DNA of 16,321 nt, taken from NCBI GenBank assembly GCA_030729445.1, contig JANQXJ010000189.1, forward strand, positions 1 through 16,321, read 5' to 3'. This document shows, piece by piece, positions 7,210-14,263 of this stretch (positions are counted from its first letter, which is position 1; every line of letters begins with the position of its first letter). The notes under the pieces were generated by a model. It worked only from the letters and a program-made list of their open reading frames with translations. It was not told where the DNA came from and did not search any database. Position numbers and translations under genes: made by a program. The DNA is from Limnohabitans sp. GTDB lineage: Bacteria; Pseudomonadota; Gammaproteobacteria; Burkholderiales; Burkholderiaceae_C.

Positions 7210-8571
7210 TTATCGCACCAGGGCGGGCATTTTGGGGTTGAATGTCCAGCCTGGAATCAGATACTGCATGGCCATGGCATCGTCGCGCGAGCCCAGGCCG
7301 TGCTGCAGATACAGTTGGTGTGCACGCGCGATGGCGTCCATGTCTGCGTCAATGCCGAGTCCCGGTTTGGCCGGTACGTCCACGTAACCATCCTGAATTT
7401 GCAAAGGGGCTTGTGTCAAGAACTGCCCGTCTTGCCAGATCCAGTGGGTATCGATTGCCGTGACTTTGCCGGGTGCCGCTGCCGCACAGTGCGTGAACAT
7501 GGCCAGCGAAATGTCAAAGTGGTTGTTGGAGTGTGAGCCCCAAGTCAGGTCGTGCATCTGGCACAACTGGGCCACGCGCACCGAGCCTTGCAGCGTCCAG
7601 AAATGCGGATCGGCCAGCGGAATGTCAACCGACTGCAGCTGGATGCTGTGGGCCATCTCGCGCCAGTCGGTGGCGACCATGTTGGTGGCCGTGAGCAAGC
7701 CAGTGGCCCTTCGGAACTCGGCCATGATTTCGCGGCCTGAGAACACGCCTTCTGCGCCGCAGGGGTCTTCGGCGTACGCCATGGTGTCGCGGTGGTCGCG
7801 CAGCAAACGTATGGCGTCTTTCAGTAGCCAGCCACCATTGGGGTCCAATGTGATGCGCGCTTGTGGAAAGCGTTCATGCAAGGCCACAATGGCTTCGACT
7901 TCTTCTTCCCCTCGCAGCACGCCACCTTTGAGCTTGAAGTCCTGAAAACCGTAGCGTGCCTGAGCGGCCTCGGCCAGCCGCACCACCGCCTCAGGGGTCA
8001 GGGCTTTTTCGTGGCGCAAGCGCAGCCAGTCGTCGGGCTGATCGGGTTCGCTGCGGTAGGCCAGGTCGGTCTGGTGGCGGTCGCCTACATAAAACAAATA
8101 GCCCAGCATTTGAACCCGTATGCGCTGCTGGCCTTGGCCGAGCAATGCGCAAACGGGCACATTCAGGTGCTGGCCCAGCAAGTCCAGCAGGGCGCTTTCG
8201 ACGGCGGTGACGGCATGGATGGTGATGCGCAAGTCAAATGTCTGGTTGCCACGGCCCCCGCTGTCGCGGTCGGCAAATTGATGTCGCATGGCATTGAGCA
8301 GCCGGTTGTAGTCGCCCACCGGCTGGCCTTCGATCAGGGGGCGTGCGTCTTCCAAGGTCTGGCGAATTTTTTCGCCACCGGGCACTTCGCCCAAGCCGGT
8401 ACGGCCTGCTGAATCGGTCAGGATGACGATGTTGCGCGTGAAAAACGGCCCATGTGCACCACTCAGGTTGAGCAGCATGCCGTCGTGGCCCGCCACGGGG
8501 ATGACTTGCATGCGGGTGACGGTGGGGGTGGAAAGGGAGGTCATGCTTTGGGAGATTTGGTTAATAGACAT
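7210..8571 (-). CDS. gudD: Glucarate dehydratase
   Basis: 453 aa from ATG 8571; an in-frame ATG at 8544 gives 444 aa, nearer the E. coli length of 446. Neither has a good Shine-Dalgarno sequence, so the start is unsettled. Enolase-superfamily acid-sugar dehydratase, colinear with E. coli GudD: capping domain MQVIPVAGHDGMLLNLSGAH (21-40), bases Lys213 and Lys215 in FKLKGG, Mg ligands Asp243 (LDPNGG), Glu268 (AEDPCG) and Asn297 (TATNM), Asp321 and His347 (WGSHSNNHFD) as the second acid/base dyad. It removes water from D-glucarate (and L-idarate) to give 5-keto-4-deoxy-D-glucarate. It begins 63 bases downstream of gntR on the same strand. A perfect FadR-type operator match overlaps the 8571 start, so it probably has its own repressed promoter. 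Confidence 0.95.
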   Translation of the reverse strand: MSINQISQSMTSLSTPTVTRMQVIPVAGHDGMLLNLSGAHGPFFTRNIVILTDSAGRTGLGEVPGGEKIRQTLEDARPLIEGQPVGDYNRLLNAMRHQFADRDSGGRGNQTFDLRITIHAVTAVESALLDLLGQHLNVPVCALLGQGQQRIRVQMLGYLFYVGDRHQTDLAYRSEPDQPDDWLRLRHEKALTPEAVVRLAEAAQARYGFQDFKLKGGVLRGEEEVEAIVALHERFPQARITLDPNGGWLLKDAIRLLRDHRDTMAYAEDPCGAEGVFSGREIMAEFRRATGLLTATNMVATDWREMAHSIQLQSVDIPLADPHFWTLQGSVRVAQLCQMHDLTWGSHSNNHFDISLAMFTHCAAAAPGKVTAIDTHWIWQDGQFLTQAPLQIQDGYVDVPAKPGLGIDADMDAIARAHQLYLQHGLGSRDDAMAMQYLIPGWTFNPKMPALVR

Positions 8572-8581
8572 CGTACAACTA
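8571..8581 (+). promoter_or_regulatory. Predicted GntR/FadR-type operator at the gudD start
   Basis: The sequence TCGTACAACTA matches the FadR-subfamily consensus TNGTNNNACNA at all six fixed positions (TAGTTGTACGA on the gudD strand). It abuts the upstream gudD ATG, so a bound repressor would block initiation or early elongation. It shares the pattern TNGTNGTACNA with the second site at 9415-9425 when both are read on the minus strand. The consensus is loose, so chance matches occur in long sequence; position and the shared extra bases raise the likelihood. Confidence 0.6.
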
Positions 8582-8586
8582 AACTT

Positions 8587-8637
8587 AAAAAATGGCCACT
8601 GGGAAAAATACCTGTGACTTGCATGTGGAGGCCATTA
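8587..8637 (-). terminator. Possible weak terminator or hairpin after gntR
   Basis: On the gntR strand the stop codon is part of the inverted repeat AATGGCC (8636-8630) / GGCCATT (8597-8591), a 7-bp stem with a 32-base loop, followed by a short T-run (the plus strand has six A at 8587-8592). The long loop makes this a poor intrinsic terminator. If active it would partly separate gntR from gudD and make gudD depend on its own promoter near the operator. Confidence 0.25.
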
Positions 8638-9363
8638 AAGGCTGTCAGGGTCGCTTTTTCGGAGCCGTTCTCGGCTGTTGGCCAGGTGAATGCGCATGGC
8701 GGCGCGCGCAGCCTCTACGTCTTGTTCGGCAATGGCATTGAAAATACTTTCATGCTCTTGATTGACGCGTCTGAGGTAATTTTGTCTTTCGGGGTCGGTG
8801 GTCAAAATGCTGCTGATTCTGGCTCTGGGAATCACCCCCGCGCCCAGAGAGTGCATGAGGTCGACGAAGTGGTGATTCTGAGTGGCGCGTGCAATCTCTT
8901 GGTGAAACTGATGATCGGCCGCCACGGCGTCGCGATCCTCTTCAATGGCGTGGTTGAAGGCTTGAAGAGCGGCCCGCAATTCTTGCAGGTTTTCGGGTCG
9001 GCGTCGCAAGGCTGCCAAAGCTGCCGCTTCGGTCTCTACGCTGATGCGGAATTCCAATAAAGCGATGACTTCGCGCAAAGTGCCCATGTGTTCTGGGCTG
9101 ATGCGAAAGGAAGGGTGATCACTTTTTGGCAGAACAAATGTGCCTATGCCGTGGCGTGTATCCACCCACCCTGAGGCCTGTAGCCGCGAAATCGCTTCGC
9201 GCACCACAGTTCGGCTCACGCCAAAGTCTTTCATGATAGCTGCTTCAGTGGGCAGTTTGTCGCCTGCATTGAGTCGGCCACTGCGAATCTGTTCGGTCAA
9301 AACGTTGACCAACTGGATGGCCAAGCCGCCAGGCTTTTTAAAGGGAGGGCTGATTGCATCCAT
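8635..9363 (-). CDS. GntR-family transcriptional regulator, FadR subfamily (FCD domain)
   Basis: 242 aa, ATG at 9363 with AGGGA 6 bases upstream. The N-terminal winged helix-turn-helix has LPTEAAIMKDFGVSRTVVREA (37-57) as helix-turn-helix and GWVDTRHGIGTFV (65-77) as wing. The C-terminal FCD helical bundle (about 95-235) keeps the metal/ligand residues Asp150 and His154 (ADHQFHQEIA), His204 (EHESIF) and His226 (RIHLANS). Such proteins usually repress sugar-acid genes and release DNA when a carboxylate ligand binds at the metal. Placed between the gudD arm and the divergent TRAP arm, with operator matches in front of both, it is very likely the local hexuronate/hexarate repressor and probably self-regulating. 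The inducer (uronate, hexaro-lactone, hexarate or keto-deoxyglucarate) cannot be read from sequence. Confidence 0.93.
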   Translation of the reverse strand: MDAISPPFKKPGGLAIQLVNVLTEQIRSGRLNAGDKLPTEAAIMKDFGVSRTVVREAISRLQASGWVDTRHGIGTFVLPKSDHPSFRISPEHMGTLREVIALLEFRISVETEAAALAALRRRPENLQELRAALQAFNHAIEEDRDAVAADHQFHQEIARATQNHHFVDLMHSLGAGVIPRARISSILTTDPERQNYLRRVNQEHESIFNAIAEQDVEAARAAMRIHLANSRERLRKSDPDSL

Positions 9364-9386
9364 GGGTAATCCCTAGCTGACTGAAA

Positions 9387-9414
9387 TTTATATTTGAAGG
9401 ATAATGACGAACAA
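9387..9414 (-). promoter_or_regulatory. Predicted sigma70-like promoter of gntR
   Basis: On the minus strand TTGTTC (9414-9409) and TATAAA (9392-9387) are separated by 16 bases and lie about 25 bases upstream of the gntR start. The -10 box matches 5 of 6, the -35 box only its TTG. The FadR-type operator 9415-9425 directly abuts the -35 box, which would suit repression or fine tuning. Confidence 0.35.
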
Positions 9415-9425
9415 TTGTACGACAA
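9415..9425 (+). promoter_or_regulatory. Predicted GntR/FadR-type operator in the gntR-dctP divergent region
   Basis: TTGTACGACAA matches TNGTNNNACNA at all fixed positions. It lies in the 132-base region between the divergent gntR and dctP genes, 52 bases before gntR and 71 bases before dctP. It is extended by AACAATTGTACGACAACC, which is A/T-rich and partly self-complementary around CAATTG. One repressor dimer here could govern both directions. I do not find a convincing sigma70 promoter for dctP in the rest of the region, which is strongly A/T-rich at 9438-9470. Confidence 0.65.
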
Positions 9426-9495
9426 CCGATGACTTGTTTCATTTTTAAAAGTTAAAGTTTGTATGCAATTGAACTAACCACACTGGAGACTCCTC

Positions 9496-10479
9496 ATGAC
9501 TTTTCGCAGAAATCTTCTTACTTCCGCAGTCGCAACGTTAATGGCCATGGCCATGGCCCCGGTGGCATCGGCGCAAACGGTGCTGAAGGCCTCAGATGTG
9601 CACCCGGCGGGCTACCCCAATGTGGTGGCCGTAGAAAACCTGGGTAAAAAACTAGAGGCGGCCAGCAATGGCCGATACAAACTTCAAATGTTTCCTGGCG
9701 GCGTCTTGGGCTCCGAAAAAGAAGTGGTGGAACAAACCCAGATCGGTGCGATTCAAATTTCCCGCATCTCTTTGGGTGTCTTGGGCCCGGTAGTCCCTGA
9801 GGTCAATGTGTTCAACATGCCCTTTGTGTTCCGCGATGAGGCACACATGCGCGCAGTGATCGATGGTCCTGTGGGCAAGGAGATTTTGGAAAAAATCACC
9901 AAAAGTCCTGCCCGACTGGTGGCCTTGGGCTTCATGGACAGTGGCTCGCGCAGCCTTTACACCAAAAAAGAAATCAAGACGCCTGCCGACCTCAAGGGCC
10001 TCAAAATTCGTGTCATGGGCAACCCGCTGTTTGTTGACACCATGAACGCCATGGGAGGTAACGGCATCAGCATGGGTCACAACGATGTTTACAGTGCGTT
10101 GCAAACGGGTGTGGTGGATGGCGCTGAAAACAACCCGCCTACTTTGTACACCACCAATCAGTACTCCACTGGCGTCAAGTTTTACACCCAAACCACTCAC
10201 CTGATCATTCCTGAAATTTTCGTCATGTCCAAGGTCACTTGGGACAAAATGACCCCGGCCGATCAAGCCAGCGTCATGAAGTTTTCTCACGAGGCGCAAT
10301 TGGAGCAGCGTGCCTTATGGGATAAGAGCGTGGCCGAATATTCCGCCAAACTCAAGGCCGCGGGTATCCAGTTCAAGGCAGTCGACAAGAAGCCGTTTTA
10401 TGACGCGACAGCCCCCGTGCGAGCCAAGTATGGCGCGCAATACGCTGAGCTCATGAAGCGCATCGAATCGGTGAAGTGA
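9496..10479 (+). CDS. dctP: TRAP transporter substrate-binding protein, DctP family, probably for hexuronates
   Basis: 327 aa, ATG at 9496, ribosome site GGAG about 7 bases upstream. Residues 1-26 are a Sec signal peptide with a likely cut after ASA (24-26), so the mature protein is periplasmic. DctP-fold features: FPGGVLGSEKEVVEQTQIG (66-84), NMPFVFRDEAHMRAV (107-121), GLKIRVMGNP (168-177) with Arg172, the residue that usually clamps the substrate carboxylate, and YSALQTGVVDGAENNP (199-214). It captures an acidic solute and hands it to the DctQM membrane parts. Homologues in hexuronate gene clusters of Comamonadaceae bind D-glucuronate/D-galacturonate (from memory); here the specificity rests on the neighbours. 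It is first in the plus arm, divergent from gntR, and followed by a hairpin that may keep its transcript in excess over dctQM. Confidence 0.93.
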   Translation: MTFRRNLLTSAVATLMAMAMAPVASAQTVLKASDVHPAGYPNVVAVENLGKKLEAASNGRYKLQMFPGGVLGSEKEVVEQTQIGAIQISRISLGVLGPVVPEVNVFNMPFVFRDEAHMRAVIDGPVGKEILEKITKSPARLVALGFMDSGSRSLYTKKEIKTPADLKGLKIRVMGNPLFVDTMNAMGGNGISMGHNDVYSALQTGVVDGAENNPPTLYTTNQYSTGVKFYTQTTHLIIPEIFVMSKVTWDKMTPADQASVMKFSHEAQLEQRALWDKSVAEYSAKLKAAGIQFKAVDKKPFYDATAPVRAKYGAQYAELMKRIESVK

Positions 10480-10514
10480 TCCGCTTGCAGCGCTGTGAGG
10501 CGCTGCTGCTCGAT

Positions 10515-10548
10515 GGGACGGAGTGAACCTCCGTCCCTCTGGTTTTTT
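10515..10548 (+). terminator. Intrinsic-terminator-like hairpin between dctP and dctQ
   Basis: GGGACGGAG (10515-10523), loop TGAAC, CTCCGTCCC (10529-10537) form a perfect 9-bp G/C-rich stem; after five bases (TCTGG) come six T (10543-10548). The T-run is slightly displaced from the stem, so partial termination is likelier than complete. Since dctQM and the enzymes downstream have no evident promoter, it probably serves as an attenuator or 3' stabiliser for abundant dctP mRNA. Confidence 0.65.
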
Positions 10549-10574
10549 GAAATGGCCGTCGAGGGTTGTGGAAC

Positions 10575-11093
10575 ATGTTGCGTTTTTTTGATCGCCTTTA
10601 CCTGGGATGCATTTGGATTTCAGGCTTGTCCATATTGGCGATGAGCTTGGTCATTCCTTGGGGCGTCTTCGCGCGCTATGTTTTGGGTACGGGCTCTAGT
10701 TGGCCAGAGCCGGTGGCGGTGTTGTTGATGGTGACTTTCACTTTTATGGGGGCGGCTGCCGGTTACCGTGCTGGCGCCCACATTGCTGTGGGCATGTTGG
10801 TTGACCATTTGCCCCAAGCGGCTCAGAAGATCTGCAAGTACCTGGTGCATGTTTTGATGCTGGTCATATGTGTTTTTGTCATCGTCTGGGGTAGCAAGCT
10901 GGTCATGGGCACCATGGGACAAACTTTGCCAGATTTGCCTTGGATTGCTGTGGGCTGGACATATGTGCCCGTGCCATTGGGTGCATTTTTGACTTTGGTC
11001 TTCGTGTTGGAGACATTGCTATGGGGCCCAGCTTATGAACGTGATGTGGTGGTTTTTGACCACGAACGTCTTGACACAGCAGGGGAGCTCTGA
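10575..11093 (+). CDS. dctQ: TRAP transporter small membrane subunit, DctQ family
   Basis: 172 aa from ATG 10575, with GAGGG about 10 bases upstream; a TTG nine bases earlier is an unlikely start. Four hydrophobic segments (about 11-33, 43-64, 88-108, 128-150) match the four-helix DctQ layout. The family pattern VFARYVLGTGSSWPEPVAVLL (31-51) keeps the Arg and Glu typical of the first periplasmic turn and second helix. DctQ pairs with DctM in the inner membrane and is needed for sodium-driven uptake of the DctP-bound acid. The stop is 2 bases before the dctM start, so the pair is translationally linked. Base composition is noticeably more T-rich than the enzymes, as expected for membrane proteins. 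Confidence 0.93.
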   Translation: MLRFFDRLYLGCIWISGLSILAMSLVIPWGVFARYVLGTGSSWPEPVAVLLMVTFTFMGAAAGYRAGAHIAVGMLVDHLPQAAQKICKYLVHVLMLVICVFVIVWGSKLVMGTMGQTLPDLPWIAVGWTYVPVPLGAFLTLVFVLETLLWGPAYERDVVVFDHERLDTAGEL

Positions 11094-11095
11094 CA

Positions 11096-12379
11096 ATGGA
11101 TGCATTGGTGTTGATCGGTAGTTTTGTGTTGTTGATGCTGTTGGGCATGCCCGTGGCTTATGCATTAGGGATGGCGGCTTTGTTGGGGGCGTTGTGGATC
11201 GATTTGCCGCTGGATGCGGTGATGATTCAGATGGCCAGTGGCGTCAATAAATTTTCTCTTTTGGCCATTCCCTGTTTTGTCCTTGCCGGGGCCATCATGG
11301 CCGAGGGAGGTATGTCAAGGCGCTTGGTGTCTTTTGCCGCAGTTTTGGTGGGTTTCGTGCGCGGAGGGCTTTCGTTGGTCAATATTTTGGCCTCCACTTT
11401 TTTTGGTGCAATTTCGGGTTCGTCAGTGGCCGATACAGCGTCGATTGGCTCCGTGCTGATACCTGAGATGGAAAAGAAGGGCTATCCCAGACCTTTTTCG
11501 ACGGCGGTGACGGTCAGCGGCTCTGTGCAAGCTATTTTGATTCCACCGAGCCACAATGCCGTGATTTATTCAATGGCGGCAGGCGGCACCGTCTCGGTCG
11601 CGGCGCTCTTTATGGCAGGTGTGTTTCCTGGCCTGTTGCTGGGCCTGAGTCTGGCGGCTTACTGTTTGTATGAAGCGCGCAGAAAAAATTACCCGAAAGG
11701 TCGAGTGATCCCTCTCAAAGAGGCTTTAAAAATCTGCCTTGATGCCGTTTGGGGCCTCATGACCATGGGCATCATTTTGGGCGGTATTTTGTCGGGAGTT
11801 TTCACGGCCACGGAATCGGCCTCGATCGCGGTGCTATGGGCATTTTTTGTCACCATGTTCATTTACCGCGATTACAAATGGAAAGACCTGCCCAAACTGA
11901 TGCACCGTACGGTCAAAACCGTCACCATTGTCATGATCTTGATCGGCTTTGCCGCCAGTTTCGGCTACATCATGACCTTGATGCAGATTCCGCTGAAAAT
12001 CACGACGCTGTTCACATCTTTCAGCACGCAGGCGTGGGTGATTTTGTTGTGCGTCAATCTAATGCTTTTGGTGTTGGGCACGCTGATGGACATGGCGCCA
12101 CTGATCTTGATTTTGACCCCCATTTTGTTGCCGGTGATGAAAACCATTGGCGTCGATCCCGTCCACTTCGGCATGATCATGATGATCAATTTGGGCATTG
12201 GCCTGATCACCCCGCCCGTGGGGGCCGTGCTTTTTGTCGGTAGTGCAGTGGCCAAGCTCAAGATCGAAGAAGTGGTCAAGGCCATGAAGCCGTTCTTTGT
12301 GATCCTGTTGTTCGTGCTGATGCTGGTCACGTTTGTGCCGCAGATTTCACTTTGGCTGCCTCGCAGCATGGGCTTGTAA
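11096..12379 (+). CDS. dctM: TRAP transporter large permease subunit, DctM family
   Basis: 427 aa, ATG at 11096 with GGGGAG 8 bases upstream inside the end of dctQ. Full-length DctM with about 11-12 membrane helices. Family landmarks: FSLLAIPCFVLAGAIMAEGG (53-72), the re-entrant segment ASTFFGAISGSSVADTASIG (99-118) with IPEMEKKGY, and GLITPPVGAVLFVG in the C-terminal half, the mirror re-entrant hairpin. It is the sodium-coupled transport subunit, working with DctQ and the periplasmic DctP. The following dehydrogenase gene begins 9 bases after its stop, so transport and breakdown genes form one operon. Confidence 0.95.
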   Translation: MDALVLIGSFVLLMLLGMPVAYALGMAALLGALWIDLPLDAVMIQMASGVNKFSLLAIPCFVLAGAIMAEGGMSRRLVSFAAVLVGFVRGGLSLVNILASTFFGAISGSSVADTASIGSVLIPEMEKKGYPRPFSTAVTVSGSVQAILIPPSHNAVIYSMAAGGTVSVAALFMAGVFPGLLLGLSLAAYCLYEARRKNYPKGRVIPLKEALKICLDAVWGLMTMGIILGGILSGVFTATESASIAVLWAFFVTMFIYRDYKWKDLPKLMHRTVKTVTIVMILIGFAASFGYIMTLMQIPLKITTLFTSFSTQAWVILLCVNLMLLVLGTLMDMAPLILILTPILLPVMKTIGVDPVHFGMIMMINLGIGLITPPVGAVLFVGSAVAKLKIEEVVKAMKPFFVILLFVLMLVTFVPQISLWLPRSMGL

Positions 12380-12387
12380 AAGCAGCC

Positions 12388-13389
12388 ATGGCCTTGCCCA
12401 CGGTGCTGGTCACCCACCCAAGCCCGCGCCTGCAAACCTATTTTGGTGCGCAGGCGTTGGCCAATTTGAAGCAGGTCGCCCGTGTCAAGCTCAACCCCGA
12501 TGACCATGACTGGTCTACAGCCGAGTTGGTTGAAGCCGCCCAAGGCTGTGAGGTGTTAATCGCCTACCGGCAGACCGTGCTCGATGCCGATTTTTTTGCA
12601 GCGGTGCCGGGCTTGCTGGCGACGGTGCGTTGTGCCGTCGACATACGTACCATCGATGTGGCAGCGGCCAGCCGCGCAGGCGTGCTGGTCACGCGCGCCA
12701 GCCCTGGGTTTGGCCCGTCGGTGGCGGAATGGGTCATGGGCGTCATGATCGATTTGAGCCGACACATCACGGAGGCCTCGTTGGCTTACCGACAAGGGCA
12801 GGCTGTGGAGCCCCGCATGGGGCTTGAGTTGCGCGGTGCCTGTGTGGGCATCATCGGGTATGGCGAAATCGGTCGCCATGTGGCCCGACTGGCACAGGCA
12901 TTTGGCATGCGAGTGTGTGTTTATGACCCTCATGTTGTGCCTCAAGATCCTTCTGTACAGTCGCTGGACTGGCGCGAACTGCTGGCCCGGGCAGACCATG
13001 TGGTGTGCTTGGCCCCGGCGTCACCCGAAACAGAAAACTTGATCAATGCCCAAGCCTTGTCGCTGATGAAACCCACGGCTTTTTTCATCAACGCATCGCG
13101 GGGTCAACTGGTCGACGAGCCAGCGCTTTTGCACGCCTTGAACCAAGGCCTGTTAGCAGGTGCTGCACTCGATGTGGGTTGTGCGGCTGACCAGATGCCT
13201 TCAACCGAACTGGCGCGGCACCCCCGTGTGATCGCCACGCCACACGTAGGTGGTTTGACACCCCAGGCCATTGCCCACCAAGCGCTGGAAACCGTGGTGC
13301 AAACGACGGATATTTTGCAAGGGCGAATGCCCCACGGCGCGGTCAACCCGGGCCATGTGCAACGTTTTTTGGATCGGGTGACGCCATGA
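12388..13389 (+). CDS. D-2-hydroxyacid dehydrogenase family protein (NAD-binding)
   Basis: 333 aa from ATG 12388, 9 bases after dctM; a start at 12352 inside dctM is possible but adds unlike residues. Catalytic N-terminal domain with an inserted Rossmann domain: GYGEIGRHVARLAQAFG (157-173), Asp180 after the second strand (prefers NAD), substrate-binding Arg238 in INASRGQLVDE, catalytic His286 in TPHVGGLTP. The acid usually found as Glu-Pro in the 'LDVF.xEP' loop is not there: the sequence is ALDVGCAADQMP, with Asp268 the nearest acid. This is a reductase/dehydrogenase for a 2-keto/2-hydroxy acid. The operon suggests a sugar-acid-derived substrate (such as hydroxypyruvate, tartronate semialdehyde, or a keto-deoxy acid), but nothing in the sequence fixes it, and no step of the core pathway needs it. 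Its stop overlaps the next start (ATGA). Confidence 0.85.
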   Translation: MALPTVLVTHPSPRLQTYFGAQALANLKQVARVKLNPDDHDWSTAELVEAAQGCEVLIAYRQTVLDADFFAAVPGLLATVRCAVDIRTIDVAAASRAGVLVTRASPGFGPSVAEWVMGVMIDLSRHITEASLAYRQGQAVEPRMGLELRGACVGIIGYGEIGRHVARLAQAFGMRVCVYDPHVVPQDPSVQSLDWRELLARADHVVCLAPASPETENLINAQALSLMKPTAFFINASRGQLVDEPALLHALNQGLLAGAALDVGCAADQMPSTELARHPRVIATPHVGGLTPQAIAHQALETVVQTTDILQGRMPHGAVNPGHVQRFLDRVTP

Positions 13390-14216
13390 CCGCCGTTTCT
13401 TTTTCTGTGCCCGAGGGGGCTTGCGACTGCCATATCCATGCCTATGACGAGGCCTACCCCTTGGCGCCCACGGCCACTTTTAAGCCACCGCACGCGCCCA
13501 TGGTTGACTATGCCCACATTCAGGCTGCGCTGGGGTTGACGCGTGTGGTGGTGGTGCAGCCCACGGGCTATGGTTTTGACAACCGTTGCACCTTGGCCGC
13601 CGTGTCCAGCATGGGCGGTCGCGCCCGTGCTGTAGCCATGGTGCCGGTGCAGGTGACCGACTCGGAATTGCAGGCTTTGCATGACGCGGGGGTGCGGGGT
13701 GTTCGCATCATGATGTTCCCAGGCGGGTTGTTGGGCTGGGACGCGCTGGCCCCCATGGCCGACAAGGTGCGGCCTTGGGGTTGGCATTTGAATGTGCAGT
13801 TCAATGGCTGCGAGTTTGTGCAACGCCTGCCGCTTTTGCAAAGCCTGAACGTGTCGCTGGTGATCGATCACACCGGAAAATTCTTGGTGCCCCCTGCGGG
13901 CACAGACGACCCGGCATTTCAGGCCCTTTGCCGTTTGCTGGACACGGGCCGCGTCTGGGTCAAACTGTCTGCACCTTATGAGACTTCGCGCCACGGCGAG
14001 CCGCATTATGACGATGTGGGTTTGCTGGCGCGTTACTTGGCCACCCATTACCCCGAGCGCTGCTTGTGGGCGAGTAATTGGCCCCACCCCAACCAAGACC
14101 CCGAGCCGTCCAATGCCGCCTTGATGAACCTTTTGCCCAATTGGGTGGCGCGTCACGCAGACCTGCAACGCATCTTGGTGGACAACCCTTCTGAGCTTTA
14201 CGGCTTTGAGGCCTGA
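13386..14216 (+). CDS. Amidohydrolase family protein, probable D-galactarolactone (1,5 to 1,4) isomerase
   Basis: 276 aa, ATG overlapping the previous stop (ATGA), so coupled. COG3618/Amidohydrolase_2-type TIM barrel, related to LigI (2-pyrone-4,6-dicarboxylate lactonase): CDCHIHAYD (13-21) with His16 and His18, GVRGVRI (102-108), IDHTGK (160-165) with His162, and the strand-8 segment LWASNWPHPN (227-236). That last motif normally carries an Asp acting as general base; here it is Asn231. Agrobacterium galactaro-delta-lactone isomerase is a LigI homologue whose isomerase, not hydrolase, action was explained by loss of general-base catalysis, so this Asn fits. With udh in the cluster, the likely job is turning hexaro-1,5-lactone into the 1,4-lactone. 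Alternatives are a hexaro-lactone hydrolase or an uncharacterised lactonase. No signal peptide, so it is cytoplasmic. Confidence 0.8.
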   Translation: MTAVSFSVPEGACDCHIHAYDEAYPLAPTATFKPPHAPMVDYAHIQAALGLTRVVVVQPTGYGFDNRCTLAAVSSMGGRARAVAMVPVQVTDSELQALHDAGVRGVRIMMFPGGLLGWDALAPMADKVRPWGWHLNVQFNGCEFVQRLPLLQSLNVSLVIDHTGKFLVPPAGTDDPAFQALCRLLDTGRVWVKLSAPYETSRHGEPHYDDVGLLARYLATHYPERCLWASNWPHPNQDPEPSNAALMNLLPNWVARHADLQRILVDNPSELYGFEA

Positions 14217-14263
14217 TCGCTCAGGCGCACAGGTTTCCAATCATTTTCAGGAAATGTGACCCC

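Noticed and set aside
9426..9480. Sigma70 promoter for dctP
   Set aside because: The stretch is A/T-rich and has several partial boxes (TTGTTT, TTTAAA, TATGCA), but none pair at 16-18 bases with acceptable matches.
10566..10576. Third operator-like site TTGTGGAACAT at the dctQ start
   Set aside because: Matches five of six fixed positions of TNGTNNNACNA but fails the last base and lacks the GTNGTAC core shared by the other two sites; it could easily be chance.
13104..14240. Minus-strand open frame of about 378 codons opposite the amidohydrolase
   Set aside because: His/Arg/Gln-rich antisense translation without motifs; the plus-strand amidohydrolase and dehydrogenase have clear catalytic motifs over the same stretch.
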